Shown here in pieces: positions 38,027 to 50,767 of a stretch of 64,000 bases of DNA. The notes below the pieces were generated by a model. It searched no databases. It saw nothing but the letters and a program-made list of their open reading frames with translations, and was not told the DNA's origin. Every line of letters begins with the position of its first letter. The first letter of the stretch is position 1. A program made the position numbers and the translations under genes. Origin of the DNA: Pelargonium x hortorum (taxonomy: Eukaryota > Streptophyta > Magnoliopsida > Geraniales > Geraniaceae); contig JAYMTJ010000006.1 of NCBI GenBank assembly GCA_036897525.1, positions 124,001-188,000 of the forward strand, given 5' to 3'.

Positions 38027-40909
38027 GTAAAGGTTTGTTTAAAAGGAATAGAACTCAGATAAGAATCCTCCATTAAGAATAGAGTCCCTGAAATGACATG
38101 TACTATCTGTAGCTTTCTTGAGAGTCTATTCCTAATTATTTCTATAAGATTTTTTTAGGATGCAACTCTCTTAATTAAAACGACTCTAACTTAAACTTCA
38201 GGAATAATTTCAGGGATTAACTTAACAAAGGGAGTACCATTATACAAGATCTTAGACTCTCGAACATAAGAATCTCACCCTAAATCGCCCCCCTTTTCCT
38301 AAACACCCCTCTATTTACTTCACTTCTATTTACCCACCTTTTGTTAAACTTTACTATTTTATAAACTTACAAGCAGAGGAACAAAACAACACAAAGAAAG
38401 AAGTTAATGAATTAATAATTAGTTACATCCTAAACTATCTCTTAGAAATTATTAGGACTAAACTCTAAAAGAACACAGAGCAACTGCAAGAAGAAGAGAA
38501 TCTTTGACTCATTTACTTTTATCGGAAGAGATATAACCTTGTTTCCTTAGCTTGATAGCAAGAACAAGTAAGAGGATTTAGTGTTGGTTCTAAAGAAAAG
38601 ATCTGTATTTTGTATCAAGTACAACTGTAGAAAGAGCTTGCCTGCTTTAGAGATAGCAGCACTTGTAAGTTAAGTTTGCCTCTGTACTGCATAGTTAACT
38701 CTCTAGCCAAGAAATATGTATTCTGTTATTAGACCCTTCATTTGCTTAGTCATTAGCTAGCAGGGCTCGTTTCCTTTAGCAAGAATACATTGAAGCCTTA
38801 TCAGGGTCTTTCGGTTTAGGGGAATTTCCTCAACGGTTAGTTATGCTTAAGTGTCTACTTGTGTTAATTGACGAGGTTTCAAAACCTGCACGGTAACTAG
38901 GGCTCCTAGTGAGAAGTCAAACTTAAGGCATTCGAGTTCTTTTAGCACAGCCTAAGCCTGAATATTCATCTTATGGTACCCCCTTGTTCTTGTTTTATGA
39001 GAGTTTTCCCCCTTTTATTTTATGTCGCAACTATGAAAAAGCTCCTTAATAATGATACTGGAATAGAAAAGATTGCTGAGTATCGGTAAGGGGGGTTTTA
39101 AGTAGTAAGTTCTTACACTCATTGACTGATGGTTTTACAGGTATAAATGGAAAGGGAGGAGAATGTAAAATAAATTACAAAGTCTTAGATTCAAATACTA
39201 ATATAAATAGGGAGCCGCGAGAAACAAATTCGTAGTAAGTAAACGTAAATGTTAAGTTTTACTTTGTCCTTGACAAGGTTCCTGGTCAATCTTTATGAGG
39301 CCTGTATTAGAAAATATTTCCTAACATTCAATTTGCTCCTTCAAGTCTATATAATTAGTTCTAAAATTTACCGGTCAATAAGGTATCTCATCTCACAATC
39401 AATCTCTCGTTCGTGTGCATTCCAGGGATCTCTTTCTTTGCTTGCGTGCTTTAGGTCTTGCCTGGACTGGGCAATAAAAACATGTTAAGAAAACAGAGTC
39501 GCTTTATACATTTCTATGTTTTGAATGATACATTACAGAAAGTAGTAGAGTTATTATCACTTGAGTTGTACTTTTTGGGGTTCCCTTTTTTATATCCGCG
39601 GATTCCTTTACGAATTGGAAATAGATTTAGATTACATTAGGTGTACAAATTTCTATTCTAATAAAATAGTTGGATAATTCCTTTTTTTAGCAATTCCTTG
39701 TAGAAAAGGTCCTCTTAGGGTCTTTCTTCTATATACGACAAGAGCTAAAAGTAGTTCTAGGGCAGTTGAATTGTTTTGTCATGAGAGACCAGAGCTTACC
39801 TAAAAAAAGGATAAGATTACTGTCTTATTTATTATCAACTTCGGATAAAAGGGTACTTTGAGAAGTATATACTGGGAGAGGTAAGAGATATTTTATAATA
39901 ATTAATATTAGGCACTTCTCTTTAGAGCGAAATAATAGCTTAATAAAATAGGGAGATTCTTTTATTCCTTTCTCCGAATACAAAAAGCCCCTTTTAAAGT
40001 ACATGGCATACGCTCGTAAGAAATTAACTCACCATAATGCTTTCAGTATAGAAATTGTACCCCCAAAAAAAGGGAGAAGTCCCTTTCTTATGAAGTTCCA
40101 CACTTTTCTGTGTTACTTGCAAATCCAGTCAATTCGCTTTACTTTTTTTAAGAGTGAAGCCTTTGCGCCGGATAAACCTAGTCTGTTACTTTTTGTAAAT
40201 TTCCTATCAAAAAAGTAATCTATTTGCAGTCAACAGGCTATTATCCTGAGAAAGAGAGATGCTTAAGGAGAAAATTCCCTCTTGTTTTAGCATTATAATA
40301 ACTATGTATACTACAAAAGCAAGCTAAGTAGAGTCATAATGTTTGGTATTTTTCAATTTATCTTGTGTAGCAATTAGCAGAATAGAAAGCAGGATCTAAT
40401 ACGATAACTTACCTCATGAAATCGCTTGTAGCCCCAATAAGAAATAGCAGTTACAAAAAACCACATTGAATACTATTTCCTTTTAGAGCTCGAGCGATAT
40501 TATGTATCAAGTTACACTGAAGAAGTTCCAAAAACTACGAAAAATGTAGGGAAGCATTACTAAATAGCGAATTGATTTCTTTTTTACGTCTATGAATTTC
40601 TTAGTTTCCATAGGATGTAACATAATTTTTATAAGGGCCCCTCTCTACTATAGAATTAGAATCCTAGGACTCCTTATGATTTAAGGGGTTCCAGGAATTT
40701 GGGAATCCTTAATTAAAGTATATGGATTTTCCTAAACTTGTTTTTGTTAAAGCGAGTAGTTAATTGCTGTATTTTTCATCAGCTTTAGGCAGGGGTTTAG
40801 GGACATGACCAGTGGTTGCCAACAACAAACAGGCTAGCACACATGAAAAGGATTAGAGCATCAATCCAATCGGAAGACTCCTAACGACAAGAGACAAGCT
40901 CTTGCCTAG

Positions 40910-41188
40910 CTTTCCTTAGTCTTCTCTATACATACCTATCTTATTCATCAGCATAGCTATAACATTCTCTGTCTTTGCAGTCGAAAGGAAGTGGACAGGT
41001 TCGAGCCTAAGCAGTTGACTGTTGTTGCGAATCCCTCTAGTGGAATGCAGTCTGTGCAAGAGAAGTTAGCAGTTGTCGACGGTGCTGCTAGCAAAGAAGG
41101 TCATTCAATCAAGCAAGTTCATGCTGTGCTGATGGAAGAAGGAAATGCAAGGTTTTCTTTTCTACGGATAGCATTTTCTACCATATAA
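40910..41188 (+). CDS. unrecognised open frame, possible transferred coding fragment
   Basis: The frame is open for 92 codons between stops, with no ATG near its start; GTG at 40991 is the first usual alternative. From 40991 the residues (VDRFEPKQLTVVANPSSG onwards, then QSVQEKLAVVDGAASKEG) are mixed polar and hydrophobic, and look more protein-like than other frames here. The codons are less AT-rich than the surroundings. The bases just upstream, CTCTGTCTTTGCAG, resemble a nuclear 3' splice site, so a transferred nuclear exon is conceivable. I know no homologue. Its length is within chance expectation, so the case rests only on composition. Confidence 0.22.
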   Translation, partial: LSLVFSIHTYLIHQHSYNILCLCSRKEVDRFEPKQLTVVANPSSGMQSVQEKLAVVDGAASKEGHSIKQVHAVLMEEGNARFSFLRIAFSTI

Positions 41189-42127
41189 TAGAATAAGAAA
41201 GTTTGAGTCTATATAGGCAGGGGTCAATGCCTTTTTTCTTTAGTCTATTTCTACTCTTTTTCATGAAAAAAGTGTCCGATGCCCATTTTGAGTGCATTTT
41301 ATGACAACTTTTCTACTATATAGATTCAGGTACCCTTTTTCCCTTTGGAAGTGTCTTCGAGGTATCCAATTTCGTATAGACAAATCTATCTTACCGACTG
41401 TCACAAAGGAGGTTTGAAGTCCTATTCATTATTTAGGACACTCCAATCGATCATAGCGAAGAGAAATCCGAGTCAGCGTGTTACAAAAAACTAGTATGAA
41501 GAAGAGGGCAAGGGTTATTAGCGCTTGAATATGAGACGGTTGAGACTGCGTAGGAGAGTCTCGTAATTTGTTTTTATGTTGAAAACTTTCCATAAAAGAA
41601 TTTCTTTAGTTGTTAAAGTTTGGAAAGGTGTAAGACCGGTACCAGTCTGTCTGTCAGAAACAAAATGCTTGCTATACCATCAAATGCAGTCGATACCATC
41701 ACAAAGCCACCAAGTCGAGTTGTAGGTTTTCCATTTCCTTGCCTCTTTGAACTGAAACACAAACACAAAGGCTTTGACTTTCACAATCTTAAACCCAAAA
41801 ACTAAGACATAAACTTTCTTTAGAGCTCATAACTCAAGATTGAAGGGAATACTCCTGACTCAGTTCTTTGCTTAGCTCTAAGCAAGCTTACCTTAGAACT
41901 TTAACAAACAGGAGTTTGTGCTCATTGGAAAACTCTAACTTGACCCTTTACTATGTACTATAACCTCCTGAAAATTGATAAGGAACAAGATGCAACATAT
42001 TTCTATTACCAAAATGGTGAGTCTATCTAGTCTATTCTGTTCATTTCTGCCTGTTTTGTTATTTGTTATATCCCAATTATTAAGTCTGAGCCCTCGGTCT
42101 CGGTCTAATAGGAATAGCTGCAGCCCG

Positions 42128-42155
42128 AAATCCTTATATCTAAATCCTTATATGA
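42128..42155. repeat. tandem duplication, 14-bp unit x2
   Basis: AAATCCTTATATCT is followed by AAATCCTTATATGA, identical at 12 of 14 positions. Confidence 0.65.
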
Positions 42156-42210
42156 AGTAAGATCTTTACCAAGGGCCTTGGAGACTTGACCTGCGAAACT
42201 AGGATCGTAG

Positions 42211-42393
42211 ATCTCTTTATTGGAAGTTTCATTTGTCTATTTTGCCTCTGTTCTTCGTATACAATGGAAAACAAGTGAGCTTAGTTGGCAGGATTTCAAG
42301 GATGCGTGGATTGTTAGTACTGTTCAGAGTGGAGGGTTTCTAGAATCGCGTTTAGAGCACATGTATGCCTGGGAGCGAGTCATGTTTCCTTAG
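42211..42393 (+). CDS. unrecognised open frame without start codon, possible gene fragment
   Basis: Sixty codons are open from just after a TAG to TAG at 42391. The only ATGs are near the 3' end. The peptide includes SVLRIQWKTSELSWQDFKDA and a second part ending LEHMYAWERVMFP. It contains four tryptophans, unusual for random AT-rich sequence. It sits in the GC-richer 40.8-44.5 kb block. If real it is an internal piece of a protein gene; I do not recognise which one. Confidence 0.2.
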   Translation: MSLLEVSFVYFASVLRIQWKTSELSWQDFKDAWIVSTVQSGGFLESRLEHMYAWERVMFP

Positions 42394-43284
42394 AAGAGAA
42401 TTTCAAGGTGGGTTAGGCTTACGGGTTTGAGTAGTAGATAGACGTCGGTCATGCTCTTTCATTTTGATAACTATCGAGCAAAACCTGTTGTATTCACATT
42501 TCCTTGCGGTAAACCCTATCAGTCTATCCAGCTGTAAGTTCTCTTTCCCCTTAATAGACCTGACTGTAAGTTAATATCTTACCGACACCTAAGCGAAAGA
42601 TTTATGGGCTAAATATGGTGTCTGATATAGTTTAATTGATTGACCGGAATGGACTGGTTCAGGACATAAAGACAAGGTGGTATAGTTTCGGCAAAGCAAA
42701 AGGAGAAGTTTCGTTTGGTTCGTTTTCATTAAATGGATACCTTATGCACCAACTTCTTGATAGCTAGACTCTAACCCTTAACCTACATTAATGTGTCTGA
42801 GTCTTCTGAATTTTAGGTGTTACTTACTGTCGATGAGTTATAGCCTGTCTTAGTGGTCTTTCCTGGAAAGTAGAGAAGAGCGGAGTTTCCCCGGCCTAAG
42901 AACAGGGTTGTGAATTTGGTACTATCGACCTATATATTCTAAGTTTACCGAAAAGAGATGCATACTAGAGAAGTAGCTAAGGAATCATACATAGGAACTA
43001 AAGAATATGGAAATCGATCTCGATCTGACCTTGTCCTTTTGCCTTTGAGATAGAAGGGGCTTTGATTTAGGTCGCTAAGAGTTCATACTCTGCTACGTAT
43101 CAGGGCGATTCCACCTTTCCTAGCTCTAGCCCTGACTCCAGAGAAGCCCTTTTAGACATTGAATTTCATGCTTTGCTTACGGGTCATGCATCATTCTCCA
43201 TTCCATCATTATACACCTTCTATTGACTATCCGGATAGACTTTATGAACATTGAGAGGCTTCCTTGCATTGGGTTTGCTCTTGA

Positions 43285-43300
43285 CAGGGCTACCGCGCCT
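43285..43300 (+). repeat. 16-bp GC-rich repeat, copy 1
   Basis: CAGGGCTACCGCGCCT occurs here and at 62096-62111. Such a GC-rich word is unlikely twice by chance in an AT-rich window. The flanks do not match. Confidence 0.65.
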
Positions 43301-43659
43301 CCATCAACTACCCTAAACCAAGTGTACCTACCGCTATGGCATCCTTGACTTCTCCTAGGCAATCGACCCTTGACTGCGAAGGACTGGGATAGCTCTAAAC
43401 AAGAACATTAGAACAAGATATTCTATAAGGACTTTATTAGCCAGCGTAGTAGGTTCCTAAGATAGGACATGATATGACAGGGAAGAATGAGAGCCTCGAA
43501 TAAATGTCTCGCTTGTTAAGCAGCCTTTAGCACCCTTACTTGCTAACAGTCAATCTCCTTTCTTGAAACCCTAATCCAAGGTCAGTCCAAGCTAAGATCT
43601 CAGTCGAAAGCTAACCCACTTGCTCTTGGAACCGGAACTGAGGGGATGCCAAAGCGGTC

Positions 43660-43673
43660 CAAGCAAGCTTGCC
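43660..43673 (+). repeat. palindromic hairpin element, CAAGC stem
   Basis: CAAGCAAGCTTGCC has a 5-bp stem (CAAGC/GCTTG), an AA loop and the trailing CC shared by the family. It lies 37 nt from the inverted element at 43711-43728. Confidence 0.6.
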
Positions 43674-43710
43674 CTTCATTCTCTAACAAACCTCTAACTC
43701 CTGAGCCTGA

Positions 43711-43728
43711 GGCAAGCATTTATGCTTG
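43711..43728 (-). repeat. palindromic hairpin element, CAAGCAT stem
   Basis: On the minus strand this is CAAGCATAAATGCTTGCC: a 7-bp stem (CAAGCAT/ATGCTTG), an AA loop and trailing CC. The 19 nt from 43710 are identical to 56513-56531 while the flanks differ. Confidence 0.7.
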
Positions 43729-44434
43729 AAAGCCCAGTCGAAAGCCGGTCCAATAAAAATATGACAAAACAAAAAAAGTGGGGTTATAGTTAAAGTCCCG
43801 AGAGCCAATTGGAGCGTCTTCCTTATCTATATATTTACATTTCCTATACCTGAGGAAGGAGCTAAAGGAATTTCCCTTTAGTAAAAGCGGTAGGTTTCTT
43901 TCGTTTTCTCGGTAGTAGCTTTAGAAAGTTTCTATGTATAAGAGAAGACTAGATGTTTTAGTTCTTCCCTCTCAATGAACAAAAGCGACCTAAGAATTTG
44001 TTTACGGATCGTTCTCTCTTTCTTTCCGGCTACCTTATCCTCAAGGGCTCCTTATTCGCTGTAGAATTGAAGTTAGCAAATCTAACCCATCTGAGCAAAG
44101 GAATGATAAAACAAAGGGAATCCTTCGCACTGTGTAATGTCCGTCCTGAACCTTAGTTCCCATTTCCAGAACCGAATCAAGTTCTCTAATGAAAGGTTTT
44201 CTATTACCAGCCTTCTAGTTAATCGCCCGGGTAAAGGTTAGCAGCAGGTCCCATTCCGTCCGAACTATAAAGACATTGATCGGTACAGGCCTCTCGACTA
44301 TATAGGCTTGCTTACACGGGCATTCACCCTCTTTGAACTGCTACGGCTTTCACATCCAACTTCCCTAGAGTGACCGGTCCAATGACTCTAATAACTGTTT
44401 GTCAAAGTGAGCTCTGTCCAAGCTAAGGAGTTTA

Positions 44435-44451
44435 GGCAAGCTTTAGCTTGA
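44435..44451 (-). repeat. palindromic hairpin element, CAAGCT stem
   Basis: On the minus strand this is TCAAGCTAAAGCTTGCC, identical to the copies at 382-398 and 1148-1164 but in the opposite orientation. Confidence 0.75.
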
Positions 44452-44719
44452 GTAACTTCAGGAAATTGTTTGAGAAAAAAGAGCTACCTAAGTGTTTGCT
44501 AAATAATGGAGAAAAGTTTTCAGTGAGCGAGATTCCCTATTTCTTTTCTACGCCTAAATGAAGGCTAAGATTTATGGATTTTAAAAGATAGTCCACAAAA
44601 AAATTTTGAAACCCTTGATTAGTTTAATGAGAATATCGAAGCTAAACTCTAATATTTAGAGTTATTATTCATTTAAAATGAGATCATTTCATAACATACC
44701 TGTATAATATATAATACTT

Positions 44720-44741
44720 ACCTTACTTATACCTTACTTAT
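44720..44741. repeat. tandem duplication, 11-bp unit x2
   Basis: ACCTTACTTAT occurs twice, exactly and without a gap. Confidence 0.8.
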
Positions 44742-47700
44742 TCGGTTTTGACTAAGGTAGGTCAGGTCCCTGTAAATTCTCCAAGTTAGTAAAATGGCTA
44801 AGAAAAAGTCTCCACCTAAACCTGTGGGTTATACATAAAGGATCATAACTACATCTTAGTAAAAAAGGCTTGTTGGAACAAGTGCTAAACAGGGCGTGAA
44901 TCGCAAAATTTTGGTTAATAGCTTTGCTTCGTACTTTGGGTATTATTACCTCTTTCTGGCCCCTGAAGAGGATTCCTGTAGCAGACCTTTTCCTAAACAG
45001 TTTAGTTAGCTTTATTCCTCTATAAATGAAGTAAGATGGGTCTCTAATCATTCTATAAATATATGAAATAGGGAGTCCTTTTAGATTTGCCCTCTTTTAT
45101 CCTCTAAAAGGCTCGCATGTCAGAACTAGAAAAGTACTCTAATGATTTGTTAGAGGAAGCTCCTATTTTGTTTGTGAGCTTGGAATTCAAAGTTTCACTA
45201 ATAAAATCCTTTCAAGCACCGGGATAGTCAAAGTGGCCTTGTTAAGCTTTAAAGTCCTCTTTAGTCACTTTTGATGTATATTCTACCTTTCAAATTCTAA
45301 TATAAGAGTAGACTACTTATGCTTCCTAGCTGAATTCTCCTTTCATTTCAGTCATACCAGAATCTAGTCACTCACTTCTCCTAAAACCACGAGTACTTGC
45401 TTCAATAGACCCCCCCTACCGTGCGTCGTAAACTACTTTTTATATATAGAGTTACCGGCGATTTAGGGCTTTCTTCCAAATATCAGGATAACTACAGCAG
45501 AGCAAAAATGAATAAGACAAATAAAGAAAAAGGTTCGAATCGAAAGAATTCAAATACTTAATTACAAACTAGGAGATCCGCAAATGCAAATATAGGACCA
45601 TTATCCTGGTCTAGAGCATAGTATTCAAGAGGGCTGCTCCTTCCCCCGAGGCATTCCATTAAGAAGGCCTAAACCCATTTATTGCTGTCTCAATTCCCAC
45701 TTACTTCTAATTCTAATCTAGAGTTCTGGGTATTTACTACCCTAACTAAAAAAAAGATATTTGTGATGGCGGAGCACTAGAACTATTCACAGTTTTGATG
45801 CTATTCAAAGTAAGCTTCTAGATTCGGAACTCTTATTAGCTAAGAAGGACTCCGAAGAGTTCAATACGCGAGCTAGATTCCGATCCGTTTTAATAAGGGG
45901 CCCCTACTATACTTAACTAAGAAGAAAGCTCGAACTAACGTTCCTCACTTCTATTGTATTTGTATTCATATTGACCAACGCTTACTAGTGCATTGGTATT
46001 CGTAGCCCTTAGTTTTCTACAGATAAATGAACGAGAATTCTGAGTACAAATATTTATATATTCATTAGCACGAATCTGTTATACTACCCGGCTTGGCTTA
46101 TCATTTTAGGACATGATACTAACTAGAAGTTTTTTTAGAAGTTTCATTTCTTTATAAAAGGAATTTATTACCACTTTGTTTCAGAGTACATAATGATAAG
46201 TATTCATACTGCCTATAGAGAATAACCAAACCTAAAATGAGAAGAATACCGCTTTTAGGTTATATTAGAACTTGTAACCTAGCTAGCAAAAGAAAGTGAA
46301 TACCCTACATACAGAATAAGGATAAAGTATTTAGGATTAGAAAAAGCATAAAATAGCTATACATGAAAAGGGAACTTAAAAAAATTCTTAAAAAACCGGG
46401 TTTGTTTCATTGTGCCAAACTTAGTGATACATACCTATTTGAAAGAATAACTCCTACCCTTATATTACGAGCATAACAGGACAATTCCTGCTTCTATTAA
46501 GGATCGGATTTCTAACTTTTTGAGTAGCACAAGAGTAAGGGCTCTAGAAGAGGGATCCATTATAGATTCTCTTCTGCGGGGTCCCCAGCTGCTTACTGCC
46601 TAAGTCAACTTTGTTTTATCATATTTGTATGGGAAGTTATTATCTTATGATAAGAGTTGGACTCGTTTTGAACTAACAGCATTTAAAACCCTGTTTGTTG
46701 TTCTGCCTAACTGAATTCAGAATCCTATTTAATAATATATCGATATTCAAAATATATTCAATATTATATTAGTTTAGAGATTCTTGTATACTAATTAAAC
46801 CCAAATCTGTTTGTAAAAGAACAAGTTTATGTCATATCAAATTATTGATAGAACGTGTCTCAGGCAAATATAGTCTAATAAGGAGAACTCGAGGTTTAGT
46901 CTAACTTATGGGAGGGAAACTAAATAAAAAGGAAAAGCTTTGAAGTAATAAAGGAGTTTTTTATTCTTCGATATGGTACAGTGCGAGGAAATTTCAATAC
47001 ATAGAATTAAGATTTCGCGGTTTGGTACAAGGGCTTTTTTGTTTCAGTATAATTACTTTTGTTTTATCAAAAGAGGGGGTTTCTAATGAGTAGAAGCAGT
47101 ACCCATCTATATACCATATACCGCGGCTTCGCTTTATGTAATAAGAGTTTTTCTTGGCTAATCAGCTTTGTTTGTGAGAGTATCTTCATTTTGAGATGAG
47201 ATTCCTAACCAGAAATCCGATAGAATGCAAGCAAATGACTGTAGTCTAATGTATTCCTGGTTTTGGGTGTAAGCCGATATATCTATATATGATGGAGTCA
47301 ATGTAGTCCAGTAAAGCAGATAATCCTAACAACGGAAAGCAGGGACTGTCTTATACCTTTACAATGTAGCTGAGTAGCTCTTATTGCTAATATTCTTGTC
47401 TTGCTAATGAGGAATAAAGTAAAGAATAAACCAGATTATCTTTTGTTGAATTGAACTAGGAATTCGAAATACACTACTATTTCTGTTGAGGAAAAGGCTC
47501 TAATTAGAAGAATTGGAGGATCTTAATAGCTCTAATTTATTGTGGGAAATCCTATTCTTGAATCTACTCTACTTCCTGTAAGCTGTCCAAAGAAGGTGCT
47601 GCAAAGGAAAGACAGTCCAAGCTCTTTGTCTTCTTGATCGGTTTTGGACAATGGATAACATAAACTGAAACTGATTTTCTTTCTAGAGTTTAGGGAATCT

Positions 47701-49090
47701 CTCATTTTCTAGTTCTAGCTTTGAGAGTCTATACCCTTACTTAGGATATATAAGTCTTGTAGCTTTGAGATAGATAGCAAGCAAATAATGAAGCTTATTC
47801 CTTAACTTGAACCAGATTCCTTGACTTACTTCATTGGGTAACTCCCGCCTGTTCGTTTTTTTAGTTTATTGTAATATAACATAAAGTTTTTTTGGTCTCT
47901 TATATCTTATAATTAGGAGTTAATTGTCACAGGTAATACGAGATTCTCTTCTTCATGGAAGTTCAAATAGAGGGCTTTTCAGTCTTTATACCACGGGGAT
48001 GTCTTTTTTCCTAAGGAGTGTAGTTCCATAGCTCAATTCCCTAGAGTTCATCAAGGGCTATTACTAACCAATTCCCAAGCTAGAGCCTATACTTAGCTTG
48101 GCCTGGGTTCGTGCGAGTACGAAGTAACATCTCGAAAGCAGCCTTCCTGTGGTTAATTCCCAGTTGTTAATGAATTCCGGTTTGTTAACAGGACTGATTC
48201 CTAAGCCAATCCCTCCAATAATACTAGCTAGTAAGACAGTTGTTAAGACAGCTTGTTTGTTAACAGTGTACGATGGAAACCATAGGAACATGAATATCTT
48301 AGAGTCCCTATAATTCCAAGGTAGATTATAACTGAACTGGAACTACCTTGTTGGGAACCAATACCAAAAGCAAAACCTGATTCCAGAATTCCATCAATAA
48401 ATACTAATTCCTAAAGTTTATAAATCCCGTTAAAATAAAGCCTAATTTTGTTCGGTTGAATAATTCCACTTTCGGTCTAAATACTTTTAACATAATCTCT
48501 TATATTAAGTATATTAAGCGTTTCGATTTCACTGTTTGAAAAAGTTACCTAAATTTTGGTAGATTTGACAGATAAATTCAATTTTGAGTTTGAATTTCAA
48601 CTTCTAGATTAGGAGACTGAGATATATACTACAGCTCTCAAAGGGAGTACCTCTGTCAATAGCCTAAGAGTCGTTTTCTTAGCTAACACTGGGTAATCAT
48701 TCTCAAATACTCGGTAAATAAAATAGAAAAAACACACAAATACAGCTATAATTAGACCGAACTTGCTTTCGATAAGACATAATTCCAAAAACTGCTTCCA
48801 ATAAAAGTATCTTCGAAACCTCATACCTATAACCCTATTCTCTGCCTGCGATGCATAACCCAAAAGGAAACCAACCCAAGAACTCAGAATCTGTTATCCA
48901 CCTTATACAGCATAGCAGTTATCCTCCATTAGCCTAATAAGCTTAGGAATCTACTCTTAATCTTAAAAAAGCCAATAAAACCAGGTTAAACTACAATTAA
49001 TTGACTGACTCTTTCAAAACATGAACTACCTTCCTGCCAGAACATGCTCCTAGAACAGAATCTCAATCTATCTAAGTGAATACTTGAATC

Positions 49091-49112
49091 TCTTTACTAT
49101 ATCTTTACTATA
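49091..49112. repeat. tandem duplication, 11-bp unit x2
   Basis: TCTTTACTATA occurs twice, exactly and without a gap. Confidence 0.8.
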
Positions 49113-50748
49113 TTAGAAATTCTTGACTATAACTATATTCCCTATTGCCAAGAACAACTGTTAATGTCAAACTTACAAGTCATTCTATCTTCTACCGGTA
49201 ATACTATAAACATAGAGACCGACTTACAAGCTCCTGAAGGTATACTCTCAACTCAAAGGTAGGTAATAGAATCCGGTTTCCATCTAGCAAAAGAACTAAG
49301 AGCTACATTCATCCCTTTTATCCTAAACCTAAATGAATAAACGCTTCTAGCTACACTTGCTAAAGACTTTCCCTCGCTTTAAGACTTGGAACTCCTTTAT
49401 ACCAGCTTAGAATCGGTTATTCCTTTCCGGTGTACACAAGAAGAGCTACAATAAATAGTGTTATATCCTATAACCTATCGGGAAATACATCTCTGGGAAA
49501 TAGAAAAAGACTAGGAAGATAAATTCCCTAAATTCTGTATTCCTGGATTCTCTACTCGTTAAACAACTAGAAAAGTTCCCTTATTCTATTCACTAAAACT
49601 GGAACTCATTTATGGACTATAACTAGCTACTAATATTCTTACTTAGGATTATATCAGCTTTACAAAGAACTAAACAAGGAATACTCTGTCTTAGAATCCT
49701 TTACCCGTTTACCAACTAAACCTGATATATCGGAATCTGATAAGTACTCTCCTACTAAGGATTAAGGAAGAGCTCCCTTGCAAACAAATAGTTACAGTTC
49801 ACCTACCTAAACAGCTGGTTGCAAAACCCAGAATTACTAAACGAGTACCGATATCCCTGTCAATAAATAGCCTGGAGCTCTAGGCCTATAGAATCAAACT
49901 TATAAAGAAAAACCCAACTATTAAGATAAGGTTAATCACACCTTGCCCGGAGTAGCTATGCATTTATAGAACCCTCCCTCTGTCTCATTTTCGGTTGAGT
50001 TTGTGTTTACGCTAGCGAGAGCTTAACTTCAATAACTGAAACTAACAAATGAGTTAGAGTCAAATTACATCCATAAAAGTTTTGCTAGAGTTCGGGTATT
50101 ATTTGCAGACTAAGCGCTTTCAGCTCGTCCTCTTGCTCAGGTATCTGCGGTGTTGGTTACTCGCGCTTTCCAAGCCCTGGTTTTGCGACCCACGTTCACC
50201 AACATTATTCCGCATATGAATGTCGTTTTGTATTCTGTATTTGTTATTTCCTCTCGGACAGCTGTATCTGTATCTAATTAGCAGGAGTTCGAATCCCACT
50301 ATCAGGAGTTTTCCATTTTCCTGAGTTATAACAACTTGTAACCTCCTCTAGCCTAGTCAGCAACCTGCGTAACATATTTTTAGTTTGGAAGTCTTTCTTC
50401 ACAAGTATTATAGGAAACAACCCATTTCCTAGACTACTTTCCAAGGTGTTCCGTAGATTTCCTGAGCGGATTTCTACAGAGCCTTAGAACTCAAGCTTGA
50501 TCCCCCCTCCTCCCCTTGACGTGAGTGAAAAGTTGGGGCTGTCTTTTGGAGTTTCCCTAGCACCGGGCTCTCCCACTTATGCTTATTAAAAGTGGTTTAT
50601 ATATATTAAGGTCCCTTTTTATTTCTAATGGGATTCCCTTTACTATAAGATAAATTAATAATAAAATGCAATGCTTTGTATTGCTTACCATAAATATAAG
50701 GGTTTGCTTAAAGGCAATGTAACCCTAGTTAGGTGACAAGTGTAAGGC

Positions 50749-50767
50749 AGATAGATAGATAGATAGA
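50749..50767. repeat. microsatellite (AGAT)n
   Basis: Four full AGAT units plus AGA. A short (TA)n run follows at 50800-50812. These are simple sequence repeats in spacer. Confidence 0.85.

Larger units (their letters stand above)
20201..40770. other. AT-rich spacer with patches related to the 16-20 kb tract
   Basis: No confident gene was found. It contains the tRNA-Gln half, a tRNA-like remnant at 22.5 kb, tandem duplications and the short shared repeats listed. A frame of 119 codons at 37378-37737 (minus) lies in a patch with recurring words and has no recognisable domain. Confidence 0.55.
40771..44500. other. GC-richer block resembling typical plant mitochondrial spacer
   Basis: Base composition changes visibly at about 40.8 kb and returns to AT-rich after about 44.5 kb. 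The block holds the two unrecognised frames, three hairpin elements and the 16-bp GC-rich repeat. Its style (CAGTCGAAAGC, GGTCCAAGCAAGCTTGCC) recalls ordinary plant mitochondrial intergenic DNA. I found no exon, rRNA or group II domain V in it. Confidence 0.45.

Noticed and set aside
50279-50303. T-arm-like AGGAGTTCGAATCCC
   Set aside because: Only three pairs around the loop and no other tRNA arm at the right distance.
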